Origin: Candidatus Chlorohelix allophototropha
GTDB lineage: Bacteria > Chloroflexota > Chloroflexia > Chloroheliales > Chloroheliaceae
Length of the DNA stretch: 64,000 nucleotides
Assembly (NCBI RefSeq): GCF_030389965.1
Contig: NZ_CP128400.1
Span: 1,612,001 to 1,676,000 of the forward strand
Reading direction: 5' to 3'
The notes under the pieces are model-generated. The model had not been told where the DNA came from, did not search any database, and worked only from the letters and a program-made list of their open reading frames with translations. Positions 8,568-16,910 of the stretch are shown one piece after another. Every line of letters begins with the position of its first letter. Position 1 is the first letter of the stretch. A program made the translations under genes and the position numbers.

Positions 8568-9416
8568 ATGGAGCGGGTAGTTCTCTCCCACGTACAGGTT
8601 GTGCCCTTGCTCAAGCTCTACCGCGAGGGTGCAACCGAAACCGAAATTTCCCCTGACCTTTCGCTTTCAAAGGTCGGGGTTCAACTTACTGCTAAGGGTG
8701 TGCTATTTCCGGGTGGGGAAGCGTTGTCGTGGGCGGATGCTGAAAAGATAAGCGAGGCTGAAAACAGTTGCTATGTACTTTCGCAGGACGGCAGCCTTAA
8801 CAAGGTAGAGGCTTATTCGGACGAAACCAACCGTTATTGTAGCTTGTTACCTACCCGCGCCGCGCCTACTCTTTTGATTTCCGGTATTCTCATGCACCGC
8901 ATCAAAGATACAGACCCCTACCAAGATACGTTGAGCAAAATTAAAGCCATAGAACCGATTACAGGCAATGTGCTGGATACTTGCACCGGGCTTGGCTATA
9001 CCGCGATAGAAGCCGCCAAAAGAGCAGAGCGCGTAACCACCATCGAGTTTGATCCGGCAGTACAGGAAATTGAGTGGCTCAATCCATGGTCGCAAGCCCT
9101 GTTCGATAACCCGCGCATCACTCGTATGCGGGGCGATAGCTCCGAAATTGTGCCGAGCTTTGAAAATGAATCTTTCCACCGCGTTGTGCATGACCCGCCC
9201 ACTTTCAGTCTTGCGGGGCAGCTTTACTCCGAAGAATTTTACCGTCAGTTATATCGGGTGCTGAAACGTGGCGGTATCCTCTTTCACTATATTGGCGATC
9301 CCAAGAGCAATTACGGCATACGCACCTTCAAGGGGGTAATTCGCCGTCTGCAAAGCGCCGGATTCAAGCGTGTAATCGTGCGCGAAGCTGCCTTCGGGGT
9401 AGTGGCGTATCGTTAG
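8568..9416 (+). CDS. SAM-dependent methyltransferase-like protein
   Basis: The 282-residue protein has an N-terminal domain of about 115 residues of unknown fold. A class I Rossmann methyltransferase domain follows: motif [17 protein letters not shown], an acidic end of strand 2 (TIEFDP), a GDSSEIV motif, and VVHDPPTFS resembling the DPP(Y/F) motif of N-methylating enzymes. It also resembles spermidine-synthase-like proteins in general layout. The target is not identifiable. It starts 6 nt after the glycosidase stop codon and is probably cotranscribed with it. Confidence 0.75.
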   Translation: MERVVLSHVQVVPLLKLYREGATETEISPDLSLSKVGVQLTAKGVLFPGGEALSWADAEKISEAENSCYVLSQDGSLNKVEAYSDETNRYCSLLPTRAAPTLLISGILMHRIKDTDPYQDTLSKIKAIEPITGNVLDTCTGLGYTAIEAAKRAERVTTIEFDPAVQEIEWLNPWSQALFDNPRITRMRGDSSEIVPSFENESFHRVVHDPPTFSLAGQLYSEEFYRQLYRVLKRGGILFHYIGDPKSNYGIRTFKGVIRRLQSAGFKRVIVREAAFGVVAYR

Positions 9417-9525
9417 ATACGATAAGTTAATGTTTACAGCAATGACAGCAACGGGTGAAACGAAGAAGTGCAAAACTTCGGATGAATCGATGAAAATTAA
9501 TATGCGACATATCACGCTTAAAGCT

Positions 9526-9553
9526 TTGCGAATCAAAAATCATGTTGTATAAT
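9526..9553 (+). promoter_or_regulatory. Promoter of the pyrimidine operon
   Basis: TTGCGA, a 16-nt spacer and a perfect TATAAT lie upstream of pyrF. The predicted start near 9560 leaves about 49 nt of leader. I see no PyrR-type attenuator in so short a leader. Confidence 0.6.
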
Positions 9554-9608
9554 ATGCAAAACTTTGGCTGGGATGAGTGACTAATAATTTTGAAAATAAG
9601 AGGAATCG

Positions 9609-10496
9609 GTGATACAACCGCGCGAGCTTAGTAGCGATACAAGTCCATCCGCGCGCCACTTCGGGAGATTACTCGAAAGGCGCTGGCGAGATGGCTTTTT
9701 TCTATGTGTGGGTCTTGACCCCGAATACTCCCAAATACCCGCTTTCCTCAAGCAAGGTACGGAAGAGGAAGCAGTGGAGGAAAGCTATTATGCTTTCTGC
9801 CGCGCTATTGTAGAGGCTACTGCCGAATCGGTGTGCGCTTTCAAGCCCAATTTGGCTTTCTTTGAACAAGCAGGTCCGCCCGGATTAAAGGCGTTGAAGC
9901 GTTTGGGCGACTACCTGCGTAGCCGCTTCCCTGAGATTCCATTGATTCTGGATGCGAAAAGAGGCGATATAGCCAGTACCAACAAAGGCTATGTCGCCTC
10001 TCTTTTTGACTATTTTGGAGGAGATGCGGTAACGGTGCAGCCCTATCTGGGCGGCGAAGCGCTCGAACCATATCTGGAACGCGCCGAAAAAGGCGTATTC
10101 GTGCTATGCCGCACCTCTAACCCCGGTTCTGCCGAGTTACAGATGTTGTCGGCTGGGGCTGAGGGTACACCGCTCTATTTGAAAGTGGCGCAACTTGCCG
10201 CCAACGATTGGAATAGTAATCGCAACGTCGGGTTGGTGGCGGGTGCAACCTATCCTGCCGAACTGGCGCAAATCCGAGCGGTCGCGCCGGATGTACCTTT
10301 GCTTGTACCGGGTGTGGGTGCGCAAGGGGGCGACCTTGAGGCAGTTTTGAAGTATGGACGCGACTCACAAGGCTACGGGCTGGTAATTAACAGTAGCCGG
10401 GGCATTATTTACGCCGGAAAAGATGAAAATTTCGCCGAAGCCGCTGGGGTTGCTGCCCGTAAGCTCGCCGAGGAAATCAAGACAAGGATAGACTAA
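9609..10496 (+). CDS. pyrF: Orotidine 5'-phosphate decarboxylase
   Basis: PyrF decarboxylates OMP to UMP, the last step of de novo pyrimidine synthesis. The 295-residue protein is the long (type 2) form, recognisable from FLCVGLDPE, AFKPNLAFFEQ and the active-site segment LDAKRGDIAST, with the catalytic Lys and Asp. PGVGAQGGD and NSSRGIIYAG form the phosphate-binding end. The GTG start has AGAGGA 5 nt upstream. The stop codon overlaps the pyrE start as TAATG, indicating translational coupling. Confidence 0.95.
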   Translation: MIQPRELSSDTSPSARHFGRLLERRWRDGFFLCVGLDPEYSQIPAFLKQGTEEEAVEESYYAFCRAIVEATAESVCAFKPNLAFFEQAGPPGLKALKRLGDYLRSRFPEIPLILDAKRGDIASTNKGYVASLFDYFGGDAVTVQPYLGGEALEPYLERAEKGVFVLCRTSNPGSAELQMLSAGAEGTPLYLKVAQLAANDWNSNRNVGLVAGATYPAELAQIRAVAPDVPLLVPGVGAQGGDLEAVLKYGRDSQGYGLVINSSRGIIYAGKDENFAEAAGVAARKLAEEIKTRID

Positions 10497-11149
10497 TGCA
10501 CGATTACCCAATTGACCTGTCAGTAGCTGAAATTACACCCGATGAATATAACCGTTTGGCAGACCTGTATTTTGAAATCGGGGCGGTCAAGTTTGGCGCT
10601 TTCAAGCTGAAACAGCACGAAACCGACCCAACTGCGCCTCTTTCGCCAATTTACTTGAACCTGCGGATTTTACGCAGCTACCCTAGCGTAATGTCCTACA
10701 CCTGCGCTTTGCTGGATAAAATTAGTTGCCGCTTGAGTTTCGACCTGTACGCCGATATTCCCACTGCCGTTACGCCGTTGGTGGCGGTGCTGGCTTATAC
10801 CACCTCTCGCCCGATGATTTCACCCCGCAAAGATACCAAAGGCTACGGGCTAGGCGTGGAGATTGACGGCGATTTCAAGGCAGGGCAAACCGCGCTCTTG
10901 ATTGATGATGTTGTTTCGCTGGCATACAGCAAGTTTGAGGCGATAGAGAAATTGGAGCATGCCGGGTTGAAAGTACGCGACCTTTTGATGGTGGTAGATC
11001 GCCAACAGGGTGGCGTACAGGCGCTGGAAGAAAAAGGCTACCTGACCCATACTGTAATCACGCTGTCCCAATTGCTTAATCGCTATTTGGAAACCGGCAA
11101 AATTGACCGAGCGCGCTACGATGAAGTGCGTCGGTATATGGGGTTGTAA
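10496..11149 (+). CDS. pyrE: Orotate phosphoribosyltransferase-like protein (PyrE family)
   Basis: By position this should convert orotate plus PRPP to OMP. The 217-residue protein has the phosphoribosyltransferase type I layout: a substrate-specificity region in the first half, KDTKGYGLG where orotate phosphoribosyltransferases have a mobile loop, and the strand ALLIDDVV leading into the PRPP loop. That loop reads VVSLAYSK instead of the usual VxTxGxS(K/V), so the Thr and Gly that bind the phosphate are absent although the two Asp are kept. The reading frame is intact. Either a divergent active form or a regulatory/PRPP-non-binding relative is possible. It overlaps pyrF by one base. Confidence 0.78.
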   Translation: MHDYPIDLSVAEITPDEYNRLADLYFEIGAVKFGAFKLKQHETDPTAPLSPIYLNLRILRSYPSVMSYTCALLDKISCRLSFDLYADIPTAVTPLVAVLAYTTSRPMISPRKDTKGYGLGVEIDGDFKAGQTALLIDDVVSLAYSKFEAIEKLEHAGLKVRDLLMVVDRQQGGVQALEEKGYLTHTVITLSQLLNRYLETGKIDRARYDEVRRYMGL

Positions 11150-11154
11150 AGCAT

Positions 11155-12243
11155 ATGCTCAGATTGCCGTCTTTCGCCGATCCACACGTTCATTTGCGCG
11201 AACCGGGCAGCACCGATAAGGAGGATTTCTATACCGGAACCTGTGCTGCGTTGGCGGGCGGTTATACTGCCCTGTTGGACATGCCAAATAACCCCGTTCC
11301 CACCACTACCGAGGCAGCGTTAGAGGAGAAAATAGGGCTGGCAAGGGCGAAGATCGTGTGTGATGTTGGTTTTAACTTTGGGGCGACTCCTGATAACGGG
11401 TCTGAATACCCCAGAATCGTCCAGCGAGTGGCGGGGCTGAAAGCGTATTTTGGACACACACATGGAAATATTATTTTTGAAGGATTGCCGGCTATGCTGG
11501 CTATTTTTTTAAGCTGGTATCCGGCAGAGCGTTATCCGCACAAACCGATTATGATCCATGCTGAGGGCGCGACGGTGGCAGCGGTGATCGGTCTGGCGGC
11601 GCTCTACAATCGGCGCATCCATATTTGCCACCTCAGCAAAAAATCTGAACTGGCAGTAATCAGGGCGGCTAAAGAAAAAGGCATTGCCATTACCTGCGAG
11701 GCTGCGCCCCACCATCTGTTTTTGACAGAGCAGGAGGCTGCGCCGGATAAACTCGGCGCGTATGCTAAGATGAGTCCGGCTTTGCAAACGGAAGAAGATG
11801 TACGCGCTCTGTGGCAAGGTTTGGCGGACGGTTCTATTGATATGCTTGCCACCGACCATGCGCCCCACACCCGCGCCGAAAAAGATAGCAGCAAACCGCC
11901 CTTTGGCGTGCCGGGTTTGGAAACTACCTTCGGGCTGATGTACCGCGAGGTGGCGGAAGGACGCGCCGGATTTGACCTTGCCCGCTTGGTGGAATTGTTG
12001 GCAATTGCGCCCCGCCGCGTTTTCGGACTGCCCGAAGGCGAGGGCGAGGTGGAAATTGACGAAACTGATAAATACGAATTTTCGAATGAGGGACTATATA
12101 CAAAGTGTGGCTGGACTCCTTTCGTTGGTATGAAAGGACAGGGGCGCGTGCGGCGGGTTTGGTTGCGTGGGCAATTGGTCTTTGAGGACGGGAAGGTGCT
12201 GGCTGCATCGGGGAGCGCTAAAATATTAAGTTTTGAGGGGTGA
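11155..12243 (+). CDS. pyrC: Dihydroorotase
   Basis: PyrC cyclises carbamoyl aspartate to dihydroorotate. The 362-residue amidohydrolase has the zinc motif DPHVHLREPG near the N-terminus, LLDMPNNPVPT, IMIHAEG, ICHLSKKSEL, TCEAAPHHL and the catalytic LATDHAPHT with its Asp. Position 5 nt after pyrE and the same strand make it part of the pyr operon. The ribosome site is weak, so coupling to pyrE translation is likely. Confidence 0.93.
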   Translation: MLRLPSFADPHVHLREPGSTDKEDFYTGTCAALAGGYTALLDMPNNPVPTTTEAALEEKIGLARAKIVCDVGFNFGATPDNGSEYPRIVQRVAGLKAYFGHTHGNIIFEGLPAMLAIFLSWYPAERYPHKPIMIHAEGATVAAVIGLAALYNRRIHICHLSKKSELAVIRAAKEKGIAITCEAAPHHLFLTEQEAAPDKLGAYAKMSPALQTEEDVRALWQGLADGSIDMLATDHAPHTRAEKDSSKPPFGVPGLETTFGLMYREVAEGRAGFDLARLVELLAIAPRRVFGLPEGEGEVEIDETDKYEFSNEGLYTKCGWTPFVGMKGQGRVRRVWLRGQLVFEDGKVLAASGSAKILSFEG

Positions 12244-12264
12244 GTTTCCTGAACGATTCGGGTG

Positions 12265-12290
12265 AAGTTCGCCCGAACGCAATTTCCCAC
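12265..12290 (+). repeat. Inverted repeat between pyrC and pyrB
   Basis: TTCGGG and CCCGAA form a short perfect inverted repeat in the 95-nt spacer ahead of pyrB. With no following T run it is not a clear terminator; it may be a processing or regulatory hairpin. Confidence 0.35.
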
Positions 12291-12338
12291 TTCCTACTGA
12301 TGGGATTGCAAAACTCATCATAAAATTAAGGGGGTAGT

Positions 12339-13352
12339 ATGCTAACATACGAGGAACGAAGTAAGCTATTTACAATAGCAGAGCCTATAAACGGTGACTT
12401 GACCGGAAAAGCGGTGCTATCGGTTGAGCAATTCAGCCGCAGCGACCTTGACCGTTTCTTTGAAGAAGCCGACTGGATGAAGCGTATTAAAGAGCAGAAC
12501 GGCTCAACCGATATTTTACGCGGCAAAATCTTGGTCAACTTGTTCTATGAAGCCAGTACCCGCACCGACTCCAGTTTTAGCATTGCTATGAAGCGATTGG
12601 GAGGTGAGGTTCACAACATCGTAGGGGTGCAGTTCAGTTCGGTTTCAAAGGGCGAGACTCTGTCCGATACAGTGCGGGTGTTGTCCGGTTATGCCGACCT
12701 GATTGTGTTGCGTCACCACCAGAAGGGCGCAGCCGCAGAAGCAGCCTTAGCAATTCATAAAGAGCGCACCAAGCAAGGCTTGCCTAACATTCCGTTGATA
12801 AATGCGGGTGATGGCGTGGGCGAGCATCCTTCTCAGGCGTTGCTGGATACCTATACCATTAACCAAAAGTGCGGCGGTCTTGACGACCTAACCGTGGGTT
12901 TGGTAGGCGACTTGAAACACGGGCGCACCGTCCACTCACTGGCAAAACTGTTAAGCCTATACCGCAATGTCAAGCTTATATTTGTATCGCCTGAATCTTT
13001 GAATATGCCGGAAGAACTGGTAGAGGAACTGAAGGCGAAGGGCGTGCAGATGAGTGTTGCTAAAGACATCAATGAAGTGGCTAACGAGGCAGACGTGTGG
13101 TACATTACTCGTGTGCAGAAGGAACGCTTCGAGAGCGAGGAAGCATATCAAGCGGTGAGCGGTTCTTACCGTGTGACGCTAGATACGGTGGCAAGTATGA
13201 AGCCCACTGCCATAATCATGCACCCATTGCCGCGTGTCGGTGAAATTGACGAAGCGGTGGATGAATTACCACAAGCAGTTTATTTCGAACAAGCTTCCAA
13301 CGGCATGTATGTGCGTATGGCGTTATTGTCTGGCGTACTGGGCAAATGGTAA
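12339..13352 (+). CDS. pyrB: Aspartate carbamoyltransferase catalytic chain
   Basis: PyrB condenses carbamoyl phosphate and aspartate, the first committed pyrimidine step. The 337-residue protein has the carbamoyl-phosphate motif STRTDSSF, the HPSQALLDTYT motif and the aspartate-side MHPLPRVGEID segment. GGGGG lies 5-6 nt before the ATG. The family is usually about 310 residues; here a short N-terminal extension is present. No pyrI-type regulatory chain gene is adjacent. Confidence 0.95.
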   Translation: MLTYEERSKLFTIAEPINGDLTGKAVLSVEQFSRSDLDRFFEEADWMKRIKEQNGSTDILRGKILVNLFYEASTRTDSSFSIAMKRLGGEVHNIVGVQFSSVSKGETLSDTVRVLSGYADLIVLRHHQKGAAAEAALAIHKERTKQGLPNIPLINAGDGVGEHPSQALLDTYTINQKCGGLDDLTVGLVGDLKHGRTVHSLAKLLSLYRNVKLIFVSPESLNMPEELVEELKAKGVQMSVAKDINEVANEADVWYITRVQKERFESEEAYQAVSGSYRVTLDTVASMKPTAIIMHPLPRVGEIDEAVDELPQAVYFEQASNGMYVRMALLSGVLGKW

Positions 13353-13407
13353 AGTAAAATGCGATGGGGGTAAGTATCTAATTTGTCCCCTGTTCTCAAG
13401 GTTGGCT

Positions 13408-13932
13408 ATGACACAGAAAATTTACGAGCCGCATCATCCTACTCGGAACAGTGGCTTTGTTATAATTGCGTTTAGTATTCTGTTTATATTAGTTTCTGTA
13501 GCATTTTTGGTACTCAGTACCATGAATCCGGGGTGGGCGGTCTGGCTTATTGTAGAACTGGTAATGGTGGGCTTGTGGTTGCTCAGCCTCAAACTAATCG
13601 CCAACGCCTTGAAAAACGAACCACGCCGGGTTATTCTGGATGAAGCTAAACTGTGGGTTGAAACTGAAGATGGTAAGCGCGAACTGGAAATCCCTTTTGA
13701 CAAAATTACGGCAGTCAATGAAGGGAAAGCCTTTATCGTGAGTACAGACGACCCACAGCTTGAGAAATACAAGACGTGGTATCGTGGGCTGGTAATTGAT
13801 TGGCGGGATCGCGAAACAGAAGTGCGCAGCGTGCTGGACGAGCGCAACACCCGTGAGTTTGATGAGCTCATGGACGAGGTGTTTGCCCGTTCGCCCGAAG
13901 GCACGCAAGGTGAACGTTTTTACGAAAGATAA
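13408..13932 (+). CDS. Two-helix membrane protein of unknown function
   Basis: I do not recognise this gene. The 174-residue product has two hydrophobic helices (about residues 14-35 and 42-62) followed by a soluble domain of about 100 residues. That domain has an alternating beta pattern (RRVILDEAKLWVET, REVELEIPFDKIT-like) resembling the PH-like folds found in small bacterial membrane proteins. I start it at the ATG at 13408, preceded by AAGG; the open frame extends upstream into pyrB, but that part is antisense-free shadow rather than protein. It sits between pyrB and pyrD on the same strand. Confidence 0.7.
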   Translation: MTQKIYEPHHPTRNSGFVIIAFSILFILVSVAFLVLSTMNPGWAVWLIVELVMVGLWLLSLKLIANALKNEPRRVILDEAKLWVETEDGKRELEIPFDKITAVNEGKAFIVSTDDPQLEKYKTWYRGLVIDWRDRETEVRSVLDERNTREFDELMDEVFARSPEGTQGERFYER

Positions 13933-13970
13933 TCAGAACTTTCCTTAAAATCTGAAAAAGAGCAATATAG

Positions 13971-15098
13971 ATGAAAACAAATTCAACCTATAACATCGGT
14001 TTGAGCTATGACGAAAATTACGAGCGCGGACCTGAATTTAGTGGAACGCTGCCCGAACTGGCAGAAATCAATCGGGGGTTGCCTGCTTATAGCTTTTTCG
14101 GCAAAAAGCTAAACTCTCCTTTGGGCGTTCCTGCAGGCCCTTTGCTCAATTCCGCCTATATCAAGCTGTACGCTGATTTGGGTTTTGATGTGCTGACCTA
14201 CAAAACAGTTCGAACGTTGCGTATCCCTGTTCATCCTTTCCCCAACGTGCTGGCGGTAGCCACTTCCCCGGAACAGATGATGCCGCGCGGCGCTAAACCG
14301 GAACTGATCTGCCTTCCTGATGATAGCAGCCCGCTTGAACAGCTTAGTATTACTAACTCGTTTGGAATGCCAAGCCGCGATCCGCAAACATGGCAAGAGG
14401 ATGTGGCGAAGGCGCGTGCAGCCATTCACGAGGGGCAAATGTTGGTGGTGAGCGTGGTCGGCACTGTCAAGGCGGGCGGCACACTGCAAGAATTGGCGGA
14501 AGATTTTGCGCTGGCGGGCGAATGGGCTAAACAGGCGGGCGCAGAAGCGGTGGAGGCGAATTTCAGTTGTCCGAACGTACAGAGCGGCGAAGGCAGCTTA
14601 TACCAGAGTCCCGAAGCAGTGGGGATAATTGCGGCGGCGATGCGGAAAAGGCTTGGAAGTACCCCATTAATCCTGAAAATGGGCTTTCTGGATGATGACA
14701 ACCTAACTCATGAGGTGGTTTCGGCAGCGGTTCGCGGTGGCGCAAACGCGCTGGCGGCTATCAATACTATTCCGGCGAATGTGCGTACTCCTGAAGGTGT
14801 TCAGGCTCTACCCGGTAACGGTCGCTTATCTAGTGGCATTTGTGGGGCAGCTATCAAACCGGCAGGGCAGGCAATGGTAAAACGCTTGCTGGAAACCAGA
14901 CGCGCGTTAGGCATTTCTTCAAGCGACCTTACTATTATCGGGGTGGGTGGGGTAATGACTGCGCCCGATGCGCTGGAATATCTAGAATTTGGTGTGGATG
15001 GAGTACAGAGCGGAACAGGGGCGATGTGGAATCCTTATCTGGCGCAAGAGTTCAAGCAACTCTATGCGAAGGTGGATTCCACCGTTTCTGCTAGGTAA
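13971..15098 (+). CDS. pyrD: Dihydroorotate dehydrogenase, class 1-like
   Basis: PyrD oxidises dihydroorotate to orotate using FMN. The 375-residue TIM barrel has SPLGVPAGPLLNS at the FMN-binding start, TYKTVRT, and the catalytic loop EANFSCPNV in which the base is Cys. Class 1 enzymes use Cys and class 2 membrane enzymes use Ser. No N-terminal membrane helix is present, which also fits class 1. IIGVGGVMTAPDALE and GVDGVQSGTG form the phosphate site. I cannot tell the electron acceptor; no pyrK is adjacent. The last 37 bp overlap the 3' end of ispE on the opposite strand. Confidence 0.9.
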   Translation: MKTNSTYNIGLSYDENYERGPEFSGTLPELAEINRGLPAYSFFGKKLNSPLGVPAGPLLNSAYIKLYADLGFDVLTYKTVRTLRIPVHPFPNVLAVATSPEQMMPRGAKPELICLPDDSSPLEQLSITNSFGMPSRDPQTWQEDVAKARAAIHEGQMLVVSVVGTVKAGGTLQELAEDFALAGEWAKQAGAEAVEANFSCPNVQSGEGSLYQSPEAVGIIAAAMRKRLGSTPLILKMGFLDDDNLTHEVVSAAVRGGANALAAINTIPANVRTPEGVQALPGNGRLSSGICGAAIKPAGQAMVKRLLETRRALGISSSDLTIIGVGGVMTAPDALEYLEFGVDGVQSGTGAMWNPYLAQEFKQLYAKVDSTVSAR

Positions 15099-16015
15099 AC
15101 CAAATACCCTGCTTGCTCAAGGGTATTAACAATGTTGCGACCCTCTTCTTGGCTGCTAACCAGCGCATAGAGGGTCGGTCCGCTTCCTGAAACGCGCACG
15201 AACTCTGCTCCGGCGTTCACCATTGCGTTGCGGTAAAAATCTATTTCTGGGAACAGCTCATATACCAACCGTTCAAAACTATTGAATAATAACGATTCGG
15301 ATAGTGACTTTCCCACCCTTATAGATTTCACCAGTTCGCGGGTGATTTGCCCTCCGCTAAAGTCGCTTCGTTCCAAGCTGCGATAGAGGGTGGCGGTTTT
15401 GTTAGCGGGCAAATTTACTTCGGGATAAAGTAATACCATCCAGTATTTGCCCAACGGTGGTAAGGTTGTAAGTTTCTCGCCACGCCCTTCTACTAGCGCA
15501 GTACCACCTCTGATAAAGAATGGCACATCGCTGCCTAACCTCGCCGACATTTCTTCCAGTTTTTCTGTGCTAAGCCCCAAATTCCAGAACCAGTTTATGG
15601 CGAAAAGCGCGGTAGCGGCATCGCTGCTACCCCCGCCCAAACCGGCGGCAACCGGAATAGCTTTTTCGAGATAAAGGCTCACGCCTCGCTTCTTCTCGGC
15701 TGGCAACAACTCGTGCAGCAAATTGGCAGCCCGCCACACCAGATTGGTTTCGTCCACCAATTCGGGTAGATTACAATCAAACTCAATATTCTCTGAAGGC
15801 GCAAGGTATAAGGTATCTGCCAGCGATACGGTTTGCATAACCGAAGCCAGGTCATGAAATCCATCTAGGCGTTTGCCCAGAATTTCGAGGGAAAGATTTA
15901 ACTTGGCGTAAGCTGGAAAACTCTGCCTTTCGGGGTTGTCAGGATTTCCAGCAGCAACGGTTGGGGTGCTTGCTTCGGCGTTTTCCGAAGTTTCAGTATC
16001 AGTAATTTCGCTCAT
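15062..16015 (-). CDS. ispE: 4-diphosphocytidyl-2-C-methyl-D-erythritol kinase
   Basis: IspE phosphorylates CDP-methylerythritol in the MEP isoprenoid pathway. The GHMP-kinase signature is clear: AYAKLNLSLEILGKR near the N-terminus, the ATP loop PVAAGLGGGSSDAATAL, and the C-terminal VRVSGSGPTLYAL. About 30 residues of Ser/Thr/Glu-rich sequence precede the kinase fold. The ATG at 16015 overlaps the stop of the upstream small gene as ATGA, so I prefer it to a TTG three codons earlier. It is the last gene of the minus-strand operon and is convergent and overlapping with pyrD. Confidence 0.94.
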   Translation of the reverse strand: MSEITDTETSENAEASTPTVAAGNPDNPERQSFPAYAKLNLSLEILGKRLDGFHDLASVMQTVSLADTLYLAPSENIEFDCNLPELVDETNLVWRAANLLHELLPAEKKRGVSLYLEKAIPVAAGLGGGSSDAATALFAINWFWNLGLSTEKLEEMSARLGSDVPFFIRGGTALVEGRGEKLTTLPPLGKYWMVLLYPEVNLPANKTATLYRSLERSDFSGGQITRELVKSIRVGKSLSESLLFNSFERLVYELFPEIDFYRNAMVNAGAEFVRVSGSGPTLYALVSSQEEGRNIVNTLEQAGYLVYLAETVESTFA

Positions 16016-16254
16016 TCTCGCCAAATATTCAAGGTGTCGCGTTTTTCTTCTTCGCTCTCCATTACTTCAATAAAGAAGATTTGGTTCCAAGGAAACATTA
16101 TAACTCGCGCCCGTTTATCAATAAAGGTGACAGGGCGATTATCCATCTTGCGCGGGTTGGAGATAGAAACAAAAGAATCTTTAGGGTCAGGAAGCTTCTC
16201 CATTTCGCCAACAATCGCGTCCTGATTGAGTACATGTAAAATTACTATAGCCAC
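16012..16254 (-). CDS. Small conserved-looking protein of unknown function
   Basis: The 80-residue product is rich in beta-type segments (AIVILHVLN, DSFVSISNPR, PVTFIDKRARVIMFPW, NQIFFIEVM). It ends with a charged tail that runs into the ispE start. The pattern suggests a small beta-barrel, perhaps Sm-like, but that is a guess from hydrophobic periodicity. GTG 16254 has GGAG 7 nt upstream; an in-frame TTG at 16284 is a weaker start. Its stop overlaps ispE by 4 bp. Confidence 0.6.
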   Translation of the reverse strand: MAIVILHVLNQDAIVGEMEKLPDPKDSFVSISNPRKMDNRPVTFIDKRARVIMFPWNQIFFIEVMESEEEKRDTLNIWRE

Positions 16255-16307
16255 AACTACTCTCCGTATTTTAAAGGGACCCAAGGTATCCGGTTTATTT
16301 GAATGGA

Positions 16308-16874
16308 CTATTTAGCATCCGGCTTAAATAACACTTTTATAATAGCATTGCCCATCCGGATTTCATCGCCATCTTTTAGCAAACTGGGTTGTCCTCGCAT
16401 TAACACTTGCCTATTGATGAAGGTACGGTTCGTACTACCTAAGTCAGTAAGAAAAGGAACACCATCGCGGAAAGTAATACAAGCGTGCCGTCGCGATACC
16501 CCTAATTCTAGTGCATCATCCGGGGTAAGGTCAATATCAGGGGTTTCACCAGAAACTGCATCACTTCTGCCGATGATAATATTAGAACGGTCGGGGCATT
16601 CCATCCGTCTCCCGGTATTTAATACCACAAGCTTTAAATCCTTGCGCACCGGACCGCTAACCGGAGCAGGTGGCGCTACCGGAAATGTCCCCTGTGGAAT
16701 AACGGGTATGCTAAAGTTAGAAGGCGGGATATTGGCAGTGGTATATTTACTCTCGCGAGAAAGGTCGAGATTGGGGTCAATACCTTCCTCTAACCCGGTT
16801 AAGTCCGCTCCACAATCGTTACAAAAAAGAGTACCTTCTATTTGTTTTGTTCCACAGTTTGGACAGATAATCAT
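16308..16874 (-). CDS. Zinc-ribbon/FHA-domain protein
   Basis: The 188-residue protein begins with a zinc ribbon (CPNCGTKQ ... FCNDCGADL). A proline-rich linker (about 45-75) precedes a C-terminal FHA domain with the phosphothreonine-binding residues IIIGRSD, SRRHACI and DLGSTNRTFIN. FHA domains read phosphothreonine marks, so the Ser/Thr kinase encoded upstream in the same operon is the obvious writer. It lies 36 nt downstream of the VWA gene. Confidence 0.88.
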   Translation of the reverse strand: MIICPNCGTKQIEGTLFCNDCGADLTGLEEGIDPNLDLSRESKYTTANIPPSNFSIPVIPQGTFPVAPPAPVSGPVRKDLKLVVLNTGRRMECPDRSNIIIGRSDAVSGETPDIDLTPDDALELGVSRRHACITFRDGVPFLTDLGSTNRTFINRQVLMRGQPSLLKDGDEIRMGNAIIKVLFKPDAK

Positions 16875-16910
16875 TAATATGACCTTTTTTCTAGCTGTAG
16901 CTACGATGTA

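Noticed and set aside
11604-12290. Minus-strand 228-residue open frame over pyrC
   Set aside because: Antisense shadow of dihydroorotase; low-complexity Ser/Pro content.
13234-13407. Upstream extension of the small membrane protein frame into pyrB
   Set aside because: It overlaps pyrB in another frame; the ATG at 13408 has a ribosome site and directly precedes the membrane helices.
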